Source: JAMOQA01 sp964582785 (GTDB lineage Bacteria; Acidobacteriota; Polarisedimenticolia; J045). From it: a DNA stretch of 64,000 nucleotides. Below, piece after piece: positions 56,136 to 63,557 of this stretch (its first letter is position 1; each line of letters opens with the position of its first letter). Below the pieces are notes generated by a model that made no database searches, had not been told where the DNA came from, and saw nothing but the letters and a program-made list of their open reading frames with translations. The stretch covers positions 40,903 to 104,902 of the forward strand of contig CAZOTT010000001.1 of NCBI GenBank assembly GCA_964582785.1, read 5' to 3'. The position numbers and the translations under genes are program-made.

Positions 56136-57215
56136 TCAGATCACGTACGCGCCGTCGCGCAGGATCTCGATCGTGCGCCCGTCCGGGTGGACGACCACCG
56201 CCCGGCGGACCTGGACCGGGTTGCCCCGGGCGTAGACCACGTCCTGGTGGACGACGGTCTCCGGCGAGCGGAAGCGATCGACCCCCCAGGCGCCTCCCAG
56301 GTGGTCCGACCGGCCGAACGCCCAGTGGAACCCCGCCTTCTCGTCCTCGAGCACGTTCCCGGTGACGACCGCCTTCTCGTTGACACCGAAGGCCACCTCG
56401 GCGATGTTCCGGCGCGCCGGGTCCGCCTCGAACACCTCGCGCCAGGCGGCCGCCCGGGGGCCGTCGCCCTCGACCTCCCGCACCCGGTTCCCCGCCACGT
56501 GGAGCAGGACGGTCTCGCCCTCCTCGACCACGGGGATCGTTCCGGCGGTGAAGGAGGGGTCCCCCTCGCGCTCTCCCTCGTAGGGCACCACGAACGTCTC
56601 CCCGGAGGGCAGGTTGATGATCCGGTCCCCCTCCTTGAAGCGCGGCAGCGCCCCGTCGTCCATCTCGGGCTGCCGGTGACGCACGTCGAAGAAGCACCGG
56701 TGGCCGGTGGTGAACGTGACGTCGACCAGCTCGGCGCCGGCCAGGGCGTCGAAGATGACCCGGCAGCGGCGGGCCACCTCCGCGTAGTCCGCCGCGAGGG
56801 CGGTCTCCTGCATCCGTTCCAGGATCCCCGGCATGGACGCGGCGCGGAAATCCTCCTTCTCGCCGGCCAGGAGGGACAGGGGAGCGGTCGCCGAGAACTC
56901 GGTCATCGCCAGGACCAGGGTGGCGCCGAGGAGCGTTTCCCGGAGGTCCACCTCCCGCTCCCCGAGAACGGCCCGGTCCGGCAGGTCGGCGTTGTTCGCC
57001 CCGGTGGCGGGCCACCGCAGGAGGGGGAGGACGGTGAACCCGCGCTCCCGGCCGATCTCCTCGAGAGCGCGGCGCCACCGCTCGGCCATCCGGCGGCGTG
57101 CCGCCCAGTCCGGGTTGTCGGGTACTCCCTCCCGGGGTTCGTCCACGGCGACGATCACCGTCTCGCCGGGCTGCGGGTCGAAGACGTCGAGGAGGAGCTT
57201 CTTCAGGTCGAACAC
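56136..57215 (-). CDS. Aminopeptidase of the M29 (thermophilic aminopeptidase T) family
   Basis: A 359-residue metallopeptidase-like protein. Metal-binding features of M29 are visible in the C-terminal half: NLPSGETFVVP (Glu), IAEVAFGVNEKAVVTGNVLEDEKAGFHWAFGRSDHLGG (Glu, His, His) and VVHQDVVYA (His, Asp). The N-terminal half (residues 1-170) is more divergent than in AmpS/AmpT. Peptide substrate unknown. First gene of an operon with fluC and DUF190; no functional link between peptidase and fluoride export is known to me. Confidence 0.85.
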   Translation of the reverse strand: MFDLKKLLLDVFDPQPGETVIVAVDEPREGVPDNPDWAARRRMAERWRRALEEIGRERGFTVLPLLRWPATGANNADLPDRAVLGEREVDLRETLLGATLVLAMTEFSATAPLSLLAGEKEDFRAASMPGILERMQETALAADYAEVARRCRVIFDALAGAELVDVTFTTGHRCFFDVRHRQPEMDDGALPRFKEGDRIINLPSGETFVVPYEGEREGDPSFTAGTIPVVEEGETVLLHVAGNRVREVEGDGPRAAAWREVFEADPARRNIAEVAFGVNEKAVVTGNVLEDEKAGFHWAFGRSDHLGGAWGVDRFRSPETVVHQDVVYARGNPVQVRRAVVVHPDGRTIEILRDGAYVI

Positions 57216-57251
57216 GGGTCACCTCGCGCGCCCGGCACCGGGCGGACCCGG

Positions 57252-57257
57252 ATTCTA
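57252..57257 (-). promoter_or_regulatory. Predicted -10 element of the M29-fluC operon
   Basis: TAGAAT on the minus strand (57257-57252) is 37 bp before the M29 start and close to consensus. The -35 region (GTGCCG at 57280-57275) is weak. Confidence 0.45.
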
Positions 57258-57307
57258 TCCCTCCCGGACCCGGCCGGCACCCGCGCGGCCCGCGGACCGG
57301 GCGCGAA

Positions 57308-57330
57308 GGGGGCCGGCAGTGCCGGCCCCC
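57308..57330. terminator. Terminator hairpin of the Cys-rich secreted protein gene
   Basis: GGGGGCCGGC (57308-57317), loop AGT and GCCGGCCCCC (57321-57330) form a 10-bp perfect stem 29 bp after the stop of the minus-strand gene. It also insulates the M29 operon promoter. Confidence 0.6.
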
Positions 57331-57358
57331 CCGGTCCGGGAGCGGGTCGGATTCCCGG

Positions 57359-57988
57359 TCACTCGCGATGGCACGTGCAGCCGCCCTCGGAAATCCCGTT
57401 GCAGCACGCGTAGTAACCGTCCTTGCAGGTCACCGAGCACTGTCCCGCGAGGCTGCACTGGGACGACCCCTCCCCCCCCGCCCGGCAGCCGTCGCCGGAC
57501 TTCTTGCGCCAGTGATCGAACAGGCCGGACCCGATGTTCCCGGTGCCGTAGCCGGACATGAGAACGGTACCGTCCTCGTACTTCCGGACCAGTTCCACCC
57601 CGTCCACGACCCTGTAGACGGTCGTCCCGCCGCCCACCGGGGACGGGTTGCCGATGGCGAGGTCGACGTGCACGGAACCGTCGGAAGCATCCACGAGCAC
57701 GCGGTCACCCGTGAAGGTGACCCGGGCGGAGGGGAGATCCACGTCGAGATCTTCGTTCATTGCGGTCTCCTGGGCCAGGAGGAAGGCCTCGTCGACGTAG
57801 CCGTCGGGAGCCCCGGAGGCATCGGAATCCACGAGGACCACGGCCCGCCCCTCCCCGTCGATGAAGAACCGGACGTGACCGGAGAAGTTCTCGGCGGCAA
57901 GTGCCGGAAACCCGATCCCCAGGACCACGGTGGAGACCAGCGCCGCCAGGCAGGCGACCGGGAAATACCGCGAACGAGTTCCGCTCAT
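57359..57988 (-). CDS. Secreted protein with cysteine-rich C-terminus, function unknown
   Basis: A 209-residue exported protein. Signal peptide 1-31 (ending PALAA). Residues 35-160 are acidic and beta-rich (HVRFFIDGEGRAVVLVDSDASG, DLDVDLPSARVTFTGDRVLVD, STVHVDLAIGN-like). The last 45 residues hold nine cysteines in a compact pattern (CRAG, QCSLAGQCSVTC, GYYACC, GGCTCH), suggesting a disulfide knot or metal site. AAGGAGG ribosome site five bases before the ATG. Monocistronic, with promoter and terminator of its own, divergent from cspA. No family recognised; a small secreted effector, antimicrobial-like domain or structural surface protein are all possible. Confidence 0.75.
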   Translation of the reverse strand: MSGTRSRYFPVACLAALVSTVVLGIGFPALAAENFSGHVRFFIDGEGRAVVLVDSDASGAPDGYVDEAFLLAQETAMNEDLDVDLPSARVTFTGDRVLVDASDGSVHVDLAIGNPSPVGGGTTVYRVVDGVELVRKYEDGTVLMSGYGTGNIGSGLFDHWRKKSGDGCRAGGEGSSQCSLAGQCSVTCKDGYYACCNGISEGGCTCHRE

Positions 57989-58053
57989 GGAGAACCTCCT
58001 TTCCTTGCCGGCGGCCCCCTGCCGGGGGCCGACTGTCCTGCTGATCACCCTCG

Positions 58054-58080
58054 ATCATAGCCCCTTCGAGGGGGGGGCAA
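58054..58080 (-). promoter_or_regulatory. Predicted promoter of the Cys-rich secreted protein gene
   Basis: On the minus strand TTGCCC (58080-58075) and TATGAT (58059-58054) are separated by a short 15-bp spacer, about 66 bp before the ATG. Confidence 0.45.
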
Positions 58081-58162
58081 GGGGCCCGTGGGACCCGCTT
58101 GCCGGCTGGGCACGCAAGTACCACGAAAGTCGGGCATTTTCCCGGCGGTGCGGCACGAACCG

Positions 58163-58192
58163 CTTGCGCCCCGCCCCGGAAGCCTCCATACT
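58163..58192 (+). promoter_or_regulatory. Predicted promoter of cspA
   Basis: CTTGCG (58163-58168), an 18-bp spacer and CATACT (58187-58192) precede a leader of about 140 nt, the length usual for cold-shock mRNAs. Confidence 0.5.
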
Positions 58193-58294
58193 CCCCTCGT
58201 AGTTCACATCTCCCGGTCCCGTTTCCCGGTCGTTCGCCAATCAGAGGGCAGCAGTCACCTCCGGGCAGCGGGGGCTCCCGGGGGGTGCAACATG

Positions 58295-58316
58295 CCCGGA
58301 TGGGGACCATCCCGGG
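58295..58316 (+). promoter_or_regulatory. Hairpin in the cspA leader
   Basis: CCCGGATGG (58295-58303), loop GGA and CCATCCCGGG (58307-58316) form a stem with one bulged base, ending 22 nt before the ATG. It could act as a temperature-sensitive leader element, as in known csp mRNAs; this is inference. Confidence 0.4.
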
Positions 58317-58337
58317 TGGAAGAAAGGTTCCAGGGAA

Positions 58338-58541
58338 ATGCCCAAGGGAAACGTCAAGTGGTTCAACGAGCAGAAGGGTTACGGGTTCATCACGCAGGAG
58401 GACGGTCCCGACGTCTTCGTGCACTTCAGCGCGATCCAGGGCTCCGGCTTCCGCACCCTGAACGAGGGTGAGCAGGTCGAGTTCGACATCGTGCAGGGCC
58501 CGAAGGGTCCCCAGGCGAGCAACGTTCGCCGCGCGGGCTGA
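58338..58541 (+). CDS. cspA: Cold-shock protein, CspA family
   Basis: A 67-residue RNA chaperone with a single cold-shock domain. RNP1 is KGYGFI (13-18) and RNP2 is VFVHFSAI (26-33); WFN at 8-10 and the basic end SNVRRAG are typical. It binds single-stranded RNA or DNA and melts secondary structure. Single gene, with its own promoter, long leader and strong terminator, so probably highly expressed or cold-inducible. Confidence 0.97.
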   Translation: MPKGNVKWFNEQKGYGFITQEDGPDVFVHFSAIQGSGFRTLNEGEQVEFDIVQGPKGPQASNVRRAG

Positions 58542-58562
58542 CCGAGCGACCTCGATGCCGGG

Positions 58563-58590
58563 AGGGCGCGCCCGGGAGGGCGCGCCCTTT
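58563..58590 (+). terminator. Intrinsic terminator of cspA
   Basis: AGGGCGCGCCC (58563-58573), loop GGGA and GGGCGCGCCCT (58578-58588) form an 11-bp perfect stem followed by TTTCCTTGT. It lies 21 bp after the cspA stop and is the clearest terminator in the window. Confidence 0.88.
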
Positions 58591-58604
58591 CCTTGTCCGC
58601 CCTC

Positions 58605-58635
58605 TTGGCTCCACCGGCCGGCCCGGGAGTACACT
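58605..58635 (+). promoter_or_regulatory. Predicted promoter of the UspA-like gene
   Basis: TTGGCT (58605-58610), a 19-bp spacer and TACACT (58630-58635) lie 19 bp before the ATG at 58655. GGGAGGACCGAG gives a ribosome site. Confidence 0.5.
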
Positions 58636-58654
58636 CCCCGCCGGGAGGACCGAG

Positions 58655-59491
58655 ATGAGCGGACGGTTCCTGCACATCTGGCGGAACACGCCGATGGGAA
58701 GGGAGGTCCTCGAGGCTTCCGCCCTCTTCTGCGAGGTCACGGGCCTCGAGCTCCACCTCTACGTTCCCCGCCATCCCCAGTTCCTGATGTACTACGGGGA
58801 GAACGTGGTCACCGTTCCCCTCGACCAGGAGTTCCTGCATTCTCCCGAGACGGCGGAGGCCCATGCCGAGGCGGTCCTCGCCCGGCACCCGGGCCTCTCC
58901 TGGCGGTTCACTTCCCCCGTCTCCTTCACCGCGTCCACCCTCCCGGACCTCCCGGTGGACTGGAACGCCATGTGCTGTCCCCGTTCCCTCACCGATCTCT
59001 CCGCCCGCATCGCCCTCGGCACGATCGGCCCCCGGGTCCGGCGGATCGTCCGGAACGCGACGTTCCCCGTGCTCCTGCCCCAGCCGGTGTTCCGCCCCTG
59101 GAACCGGGTGCTGGCGATGGTCGGCCCGACGGAGAGCTCGCTCCGGGTCGCCCGGGTGGCCCGGGCCCTGGCCCGCCGCGGCGGGCGTCCCCTCGACCTG
59201 TTCACCTTCGTCCACGGGGAAACCCCGGCGGAGATCCGCCGCTGGTTCGCCGACCGCGGTGTCCCGGACCTCGACCGGGAGGCCGACACCTGGCACCTGG
59301 CGGAGGAGAACGACTTCCTCGATGCCCTCTTCCCCCTCCCGGCGGACGCCCTCGTCGTCCTCGGGGCGTACGGCCGGCGCCTGGTCCGGGAACTGCTCCT
59401 CGGCAGCGTGGCCGAAAAGGTCCAGGAGGCGCTGCCGAATCCCCTCCTGCTCGTCGGTCCCCGGGTGGACGAGGAGGCCCTCGCCCCGTGA
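58655..59491 (+). CDS. Universal stress protein (UspA)-like protein
   Basis: A 278-residue cytoplasmic protein made of two UspA-like halves. The second half carries the nucleotide-binding end of the fold, LVVLGAYGRRLVRELLLGSVAEKVQEALPNPLLLVGP (near 232-268), which matches the G-x2-G-x9-G-S/T motif of ATP-binding Usp proteins. The first half (1-140) is degenerate and lacks the motif. Probably a stress-related nucleotide-binding protein; partner unknown. Coupled by a 4-bp overlap (GTGA) to the DUF1684 lipoprotein gene. Confidence 0.8.
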   Translation: MSGRFLHIWRNTPMGREVLEASALFCEVTGLELHLYVPRHPQFLMYYGENVVTVPLDQEFLHSPETAEAHAEAVLARHPGLSWRFTSPVSFTASTLPDLPVDWNAMCCPRSLTDLSARIALGTIGPRVRRIVRNATFPVLLPQPVFRPWNRVLAMVGPTESSLRVARVARALARRGGRPLDLFTFVHGETPAEIRRWFADRGVPDLDREADTWHLAEENDFLDALFPLPADALVVLGAYGRRLVRELLLGSVAEKVQEALPNPLLLVGPRVDEEALAP

Positions 59492-60498
59492 GCGGCCGCA
59501 GGTGGCTGGTGCCGCTCTTCCTGGGGGCGGGGTTGCTCGCCGTTGCCTGCCACGGGTCGCCGCCGGGAGAACCCGGGAACGGGACGCCGGCCTTCGACGA
59601 GACGGCCTGGCGGAAGGACCTGCAGACCTGGGTCCGGCAGCGGATCGCCCGGCTGACCGCGCCGGACGGCTGGCTCTCCCTGGTCGGGCTGTCCTGGCTG
59701 CCCCCGGGGAAGGAGGTTCCGTTCGGCAGCGATCCCTCCCTCCCGGTCGCCCTGCCTCCCGGCTCCGCCCCCCTGCGGGCCGGCACCCTCCGGCTGCTGG
59801 AGGACGGGCGGGTCCGCCTCCGGGCGGCGGAGGGAGTCCGGGTCACGGTGGACGGCCGGGAAGTCGTGGCGGCGGTGCTGGACCCGGCCACCGAGGGGAA
59901 GAAGGGGCTCGTCCGGGTGGGCCGGGTCCTGCTCTACGCGATCCGGCGCGGGGACCGGGTCGGGATCCGGGTCAAGGACCCGGAGAGCCCGGCCCGGAAG
60001 AACTTCCACGGCATCGACCGCTGGCCGCCGGATCCCCGCTGGCGCATCGTGGCCCGCTGGGAACCCTTTCCCTCGCCGAGGGAGATGCGGGTGCGGAACG
60101 CGATCGGCCAGGAGGAGTCCGTGCGGGTCCCGGGAAGGGTCGTCTTCCGGGTCGAGGGAACCCCCTGCGAGCTGTGGCCGATGGTCCCGGATCCCCCGGA
60201 CTCCGGTCCCTGGTTCTTCGTCTTCGCCGACGGGACGACGGGCACCGAGACCTACGGGGGCGGGCGGTTCCTCGAGGCGGACCCGCCGCGCCCGGACGGA
60301 ACGATCGTCCTGGACTTCAACCGCGCCTACACCCCTCCCTGCGCCTTCACCCCGTTCGCCACCTGTCCCCTCCCGCCGGCCGAGAACCGTCTCCCGGTAG
60401 AGGTGCGCGCGGGGGAACGGGTGACCGGCCATCTCCACGGGTCGCCCTCCCGGGCCGGGGTTGCGGGCGCCAACTCAGGGGATATGCTCGTCCGGTGA
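59488..60498 (+). CDS. DUF1684 lipoprotein
   Basis: A 336-residue exported protein. Lipobox LLAVAC (lipidated Cys at residue 21). DUF1684 features: WRKDLQTWVRQRIARLTAPDGWLSLVGLSWLPPGKEVPFGSD near the start, KNFHGIDRWPPDPRWRIVARW in the middle, and the conserved ETYGGGRFLEA, LDFNRAYTPPCAFTPFATCPLPPAENRLPVEVRAGE toward the end. Function unknown for the family. GTG start overlapping the UspA-like gene. Located at the periplasmic face of a membrane. Confidence 0.92.
   Translation: MSGRRWLVPLFLGAGLLAVACHGSPPGEPGNGTPAFDETAWRKDLQTWVRQRIARLTAPDGWLSLVGLSWLPPGKEVPFGSDPSLPVALPPGSAPLRAGTLRLLEDGRVRLRAAEGVRVTVDGREVVAAVLDPATEGKKGLVRVGRVLLYAIRRGDRVGIRVKDPESPARKNFHGIDRWPPDPRWRIVARWEPFPSPREMRVRNAIGQEESVRVPGRVVFRVEGTPCELWPMVPDPPDSGPWFFVFADGTTGTETYGGGRFLEADPPRPDGTIVLDFNRAYTPPCAFTPFATCPLPPAENRLPVEVRAGERVTGHLHGSPSRAGVAGANSGDMLVR
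60461..60488 (+). promoter_or_regulatory. Predicted promoter of the Rrf2 regulator gene
   Basis: TTGCGG (60461-60466), a 16-bp spacer and TATGCT (60483-60488) lie 51 bp before the ATG at 60540, overlapping the end of the DUF1684 gene. An autoregulatory site would be expected here, but no clear palindrome was recognised. Confidence 0.48.
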
Positions 60499-60539
60499 GT
60501 TTCCCGGTTCCTCCCGGGAACCGGGCACCGGGAGTCCCG

Positions 60540-60959
60540 ATGCTGATCCGCCGCTCGTCGATGTACGCCCTCCACGCGGTGGCGATCCTCGCCGCGAGTC
60601 CCGGCGTCTACCACTCGAGCGAGGAGATCCGCGATCTCTCCGGGATTCCCGGGAACTACCTGGCCAAGCTCCTCGGGCACCTGCGCCGGGCGGGGATCGT
60701 CGAGGGGCGCAAGGGCTGGGGCGGCGGGTTCCGGGTGCCGGAGGCCGCCCTGTCCCGGCCGATCCGGGACATCCTCGACGTGGTCGAGGGAGACGCGATG
60801 GACCCGGTCGGAGGCTGCCTGTTCGGGTTCCCGTCCTGCGACGAGGAGCATCCCTGCCCCCTTCATCCGTACTGGGAGGAAATCGGGGCGGTCTACCGGC
60901 GGATGCTGGACGAGACGAGGATCGCCGACCTCGGCCGGTTCCGCCCGCGGCGGCCCTGA
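60540..60959 (+). CDS. Rrf2-family transcriptional regulator with three cysteines (IscR/NsrR type)
   Basis: A 139-residue winged-helix regulator. DNA-binding part: SSEEIRDLSGIPGNYLAKLLGHLRRAGIVEGRKGWGGGFRV (26-66), with the typical RKGWGGGF wing. Three cysteines, C93, C100 and C106 (GGCLFGFPSCDEEHPC), occupy the place of the Fe-S ligands of IscR and NsrR, so it probably senses iron-sulfur status, O2 or NO. The spacing (C-x6-C-x5-C) differs slightly from IscR. It lies 16 bp before the NapH-like gene and may control it. Confidence 0.92.
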   Translation: MLIRRSSMYALHAVAILAASPGVYHSSEEIRDLSGIPGNYLAKLLGHLRRAGIVEGRKGWGGGFRVPEAALSRPIRDILDVVEGDAMDPVGGCLFGFPSCDEEHPCPLHPYWEEIGAVYRRMLDETRIADLGRFRPRRP

Positions 60960-60975
60960 CCCGCGGAGGCGCCCG

Positions 60976-62115
60976 ATGGCGACGACGCGTCCCGCGCCCC
61001 CTCCCGCCCCGGCCCGCCGGCTGCCCGCCGCGCCCCGGGGCGACGCGCCCGCCCCGCCCCCCGCGCCGGCGGGGTGGCTGGCCCGCCTGGTCGCGTGGCT
61101 CGAGGAGCCGGTCGGCAGGATGCCGTTCCGTGCCCACCGGGTGCGCAGGATCGTCCAGTGGGGGTTCGCCGCGTGGTGCGTCCTCGCCGGCATCCAGTTC
61201 CACCGGTTCGTCCGGGCGGCACGGGCCGGGAGTCTTCCCCTCCCCCATCGCCCCCCCGGCGTGGAAGGGTTCCTGCCGATCTCCGGGTTGATGGGGCTGC
61301 TCGACTGGATCTACCGCGGCACCCTGAACACCGTCCACCCGGCCGCGACCATCATCTTCCTCGTGGTCGTGGCCACGGCGATCTTCCTGCGCAAGGGCTT
61401 CTGCGGGTGGGTCTGCCCGGTCGGGCTTCTCTCCGAGCTCCTCGCCCGGGCGGGCAGGAGGCTGACGGGCCGGCTCTTCCTCCCCTGGCGCCCCCTGGAC
61501 CTCGCCCTGCGCGGCCTCAAGTACCTGCTGTTCGCCTTCTTCTTCTGGGCGGTGGTCTCGATGGACCCGGCCGAGCTCGCCGGGTGGATCGAGGGCCCCT
61601 ACAACCGGGTCGCCGACATCAAGATGTACCTCTTCTTCGCGCGGATCGGGACGACGGCGGCCCTCGTCCTGGGCTTCCTCGTGGCGGCCTCTCTCTTCAT
61701 CCGGCAGTTCTGGTGCCGTTACCTGTGCCCCTACGGCGCCCTCCTCGGCCTGCTCGCCTGGTTCTCCCCGTTCCGCGTCCACCGCGCGGAGAACGGGTGC
61801 ACGCTCTGCCACGGCTGCGACACGGTCTGCATGGCCCGGATCCCGCTCTCCCGCCGGAAGGCGGTGGACGACCGGCTCTGCTCCGGGTGCCTCGACTGCC
61901 TCGTCGCCTGTCCCGGGAACGACGCCCTCCACTTCGGCACGCGCCGCCGCCGGCTCCGGCCCGCGGTGGTCGGCCTGCTGATCGTCGGGCTCTTCGTCGG
62001 CGGCTGGGTCGCCGGCGAGCTGGCCGGGCGGTGGCGGAACGGCATCTCCGACCGGGAGTACGTGGAGCGGGTGCGGGAGATCGACAGTCCCCTGTACATG
62101 CACCCGGGAGGCTGA
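60976..62115 (+). CDS. Membrane polyferredoxin, NapH/NosR-like 4Fe-4S protein
   Basis: A 379-residue inner-membrane protein with five or six helices. Two membrane-linked cysteine motifs, CGWVCP and CRYLCPYGA, are typical of NapH/NosR/CcoG proteins. Two complete 4Fe-4S ferredoxin motifs follow: CTLCHGCDTVC and CSGCLDCLVACP. The N-terminal 50 residues are Pro/Ala-rich. Such proteins pass electrons from quinol or flavin across the membrane to periplasmic reductases or maturation systems. No nitrate or nitrous oxide reductase is in the window, so the partner is unknown. Confidence 0.9.
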   Translation: MATTRPAPPPAPARRLPAAPRGDAPAPPPAPAGWLARLVAWLEEPVGRMPFRAHRVRRIVQWGFAAWCVLAGIQFHRFVRAARAGSLPLPHRPPGVEGFLPISGLMGLLDWIYRGTLNTVHPAATIIFLVVVATAIFLRKGFCGWVCPVGLLSELLARAGRRLTGRLFLPWRPLDLALRGLKYLLFAFFFWAVVSMDPAELAGWIEGPYNRVADIKMYLFFARIGTTAALVLGFLVAASLFIRQFWCRYLCPYGALLGLLAWFSPFRVHRAENGCTLCHGCDTVCMARIPLSRRKAVDDRLCSGCLDCLVACPGNDALHFGTRRRRLRPAVVGLLIVGLFVGGWVAGELAGRWRNGISDREYVERVREIDSPLYMHPGG

Positions 62116-62117
62116 CG

Positions 62118-62123
62118 TATAGT
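62118..62123 (+). promoter_or_regulatory. Predicted -10 element of the SNF transporter gene
   Basis: TATAGT directly follows the stop of the polyferredoxin gene, 35 bp before the GTG at 62153. GAGGGAGGGCGG is the ribosome site. Confidence 0.42.
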
Positions 62124-62152
62124 GTTCGCCCTGCCGAGGAGGGAGGGCGGAC

Positions 62153-63538
62153 GTGATCCCCGAGAACGAGCAGCGCGGAAACTTCGGCGGCAGGGTCGGG
62201 TTCATCCTCGCCGCCGCCGGCTCGGCGATCGGGCTGGGGAACATCTGGCGCTTCCCGTACACCGCCGGAGCCCATGGCGGCGGAGCGTTCGTGCTCGTGT
62301 ACCTGGCCTGCGTCGTCCTGGTCGGGATCCCGGTCCTGCTGGCCGAGCTTTCCATCGGCCGCGCCTCCCAGCGCAACCCGGTGGGGGCGTTCCGGGTCCT
62401 GGCTCCCGGGACCCCGTGGCCGGCGGTGGGCGCCCTCGGCGTGGTCACCGGCTTCGCCATCCTCGCCTTCTACTCGGTGGTGGCGGGCTGGACGGTCGGC
62501 TACCTCCTCAAGGCGGCCCGCGGCGACTTCGCCGCCGGGATCACGGCGACCGAGAGCGCCGCCCAGTTCCGCGCGCTGATCGCCAGCCCCGGCGCCGCAA
62601 TCGCCCTGACCGCGGTCTTCATGGCCCTGACCGTGGGCGTGATCCAGTTCGGTGTCGGCCCCGGGATCGAGCGGTTCTCCAAGATCCTGATGCCGGCCTT
62701 CTTCGTCCTCCTGCTCTTCCTGGCGGCCCGCAGCCTGACGCTGCCCGGGGCCGGCCGTGGACTGCGGTTCCTCTTCCACTTCGACCCCTCCCGCCTGACG
62801 GTCCCGGTCATCATGGGGGCCCTCGGGCAGGCCCTGTTCAGCCTCAGCCTGGGCATGGGCTGCATGATCACCTACGGCTCCTACCTGCCCCGCCGGGAGA
62901 ACCTCCCGTTCGCGGCGGTCTCGGTGGCCTTCTTCGACACCCTGATCGCCCTCCTCGCCGGGGTCATCATCTTCCCCGCCCTGTTCACCGCCGGGGCCGA
63001 CCCGGCGGGGGGCGCCGGGCTCGTCTTCATCGCGATGCCCACGGTCTTCGACTCGCTCCCCGCCGGGCAGGTGTTCGCGGTCGCGTTCTACGCGCTCCTC
63101 GCGATCGCCGCCCTGACCTCGACGATCAGCCTTCTCGAGGTGGTGGTCGCCTACTTCGTCGACGAGAAGGGGTGGCCCCGCGCCGCGGTCGCCTGGGGAG
63201 TCGGGTTCCTCTGCTTCCTGCTGGCGATCCCCTCCGCCCTCTCCCAGGGAGCGGTCCCGGCCCTCTCCGGCGGGGAGGGGTCCCTGCTGCCGCTCTCCTT
63301 CCTCGACCTGAACAACATCCTCTTCGGCAACTACGGTCTCACCTTCGGATCCCTGCTGATCTCCCTGTTCGTCGGCTGGAAGTGGGGCACGCGGGCCGCC
63401 CTCGAGGAGATGCGCCGGGGCGCCGCGGACGGCCGGGCCTGGTGGCACGCCGCCTGGGCGTTCCTCGTCCGGTTCGTCTGCCCGGTGGCGATCGTGCTGA
63501 TCTTCGTCTTCATCCTCTGGACCGGCGAGTACTTCTGA
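62153..63538 (+). CDS. Neurotransmitter:sodium symporter (SNF/NSS family)
   Basis: A 461-residue Na+-coupled transporter with about 11-12 helices (LeuT fold). Diagnostic start: GFILAAAGSAIGLGNIWRFPYTAGAHGGGAFVLVYL (17-52). Further signs are FSLSLGMGCMITYGSYL and ALTSTISLLEVVVAYFVDE. Probably imports an amino acid or amine; the substrate cannot be read. GTG start. Length is close to the bacterial average. Confidence 0.95.
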   Translation: MIPENEQRGNFGGRVGFILAAAGSAIGLGNIWRFPYTAGAHGGGAFVLVYLACVVLVGIPVLLAELSIGRASQRNPVGAFRVLAPGTPWPAVGALGVVTGFAILAFYSVVAGWTVGYLLKAARGDFAAGITATESAAQFRALIASPGAAIALTAVFMALTVGVIQFGVGPGIERFSKILMPAFFVLLLFLAARSLTLPGAGRGLRFLFHFDPSRLTVPVIMGALGQALFSLSLGMGCMITYGSYLPRRENLPFAAVSVAFFDTLIALLAGVIIFPALFTAGADPAGGAGLVFIAMPTVFDSLPAGQVFAVAFYALLAIAALTSTISLLEVVVAYFVDEKGWPRAAVAWGVGFLCFLLAIPSALSQGAVPALSGGEGSLLPLSFLDLNNILFGNYGLTFGSLLISLFVGWKWGTRAALEEMRRGAADGRAWWHAAWAFLVRFVCPVAIVLIFVFILWTGEYF

Positions 63539-63557
63539 CGCCGGGGGAGGTGCGGGC

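Larger units (their letters stand above)
57989..58337. other. 349-bp divergent intergenic region between the Cys-rich protein gene and cspA
   Basis: Holds a promoter on each strand, an 8-bp stem hairpin near the Cys-rich protein start (CGGCCCCC 58012-58019 with GGGGGCCG 58024-58031) and the long leader of cspA. No further reading frame with good codon bias was seen. Confidence 0.7.
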
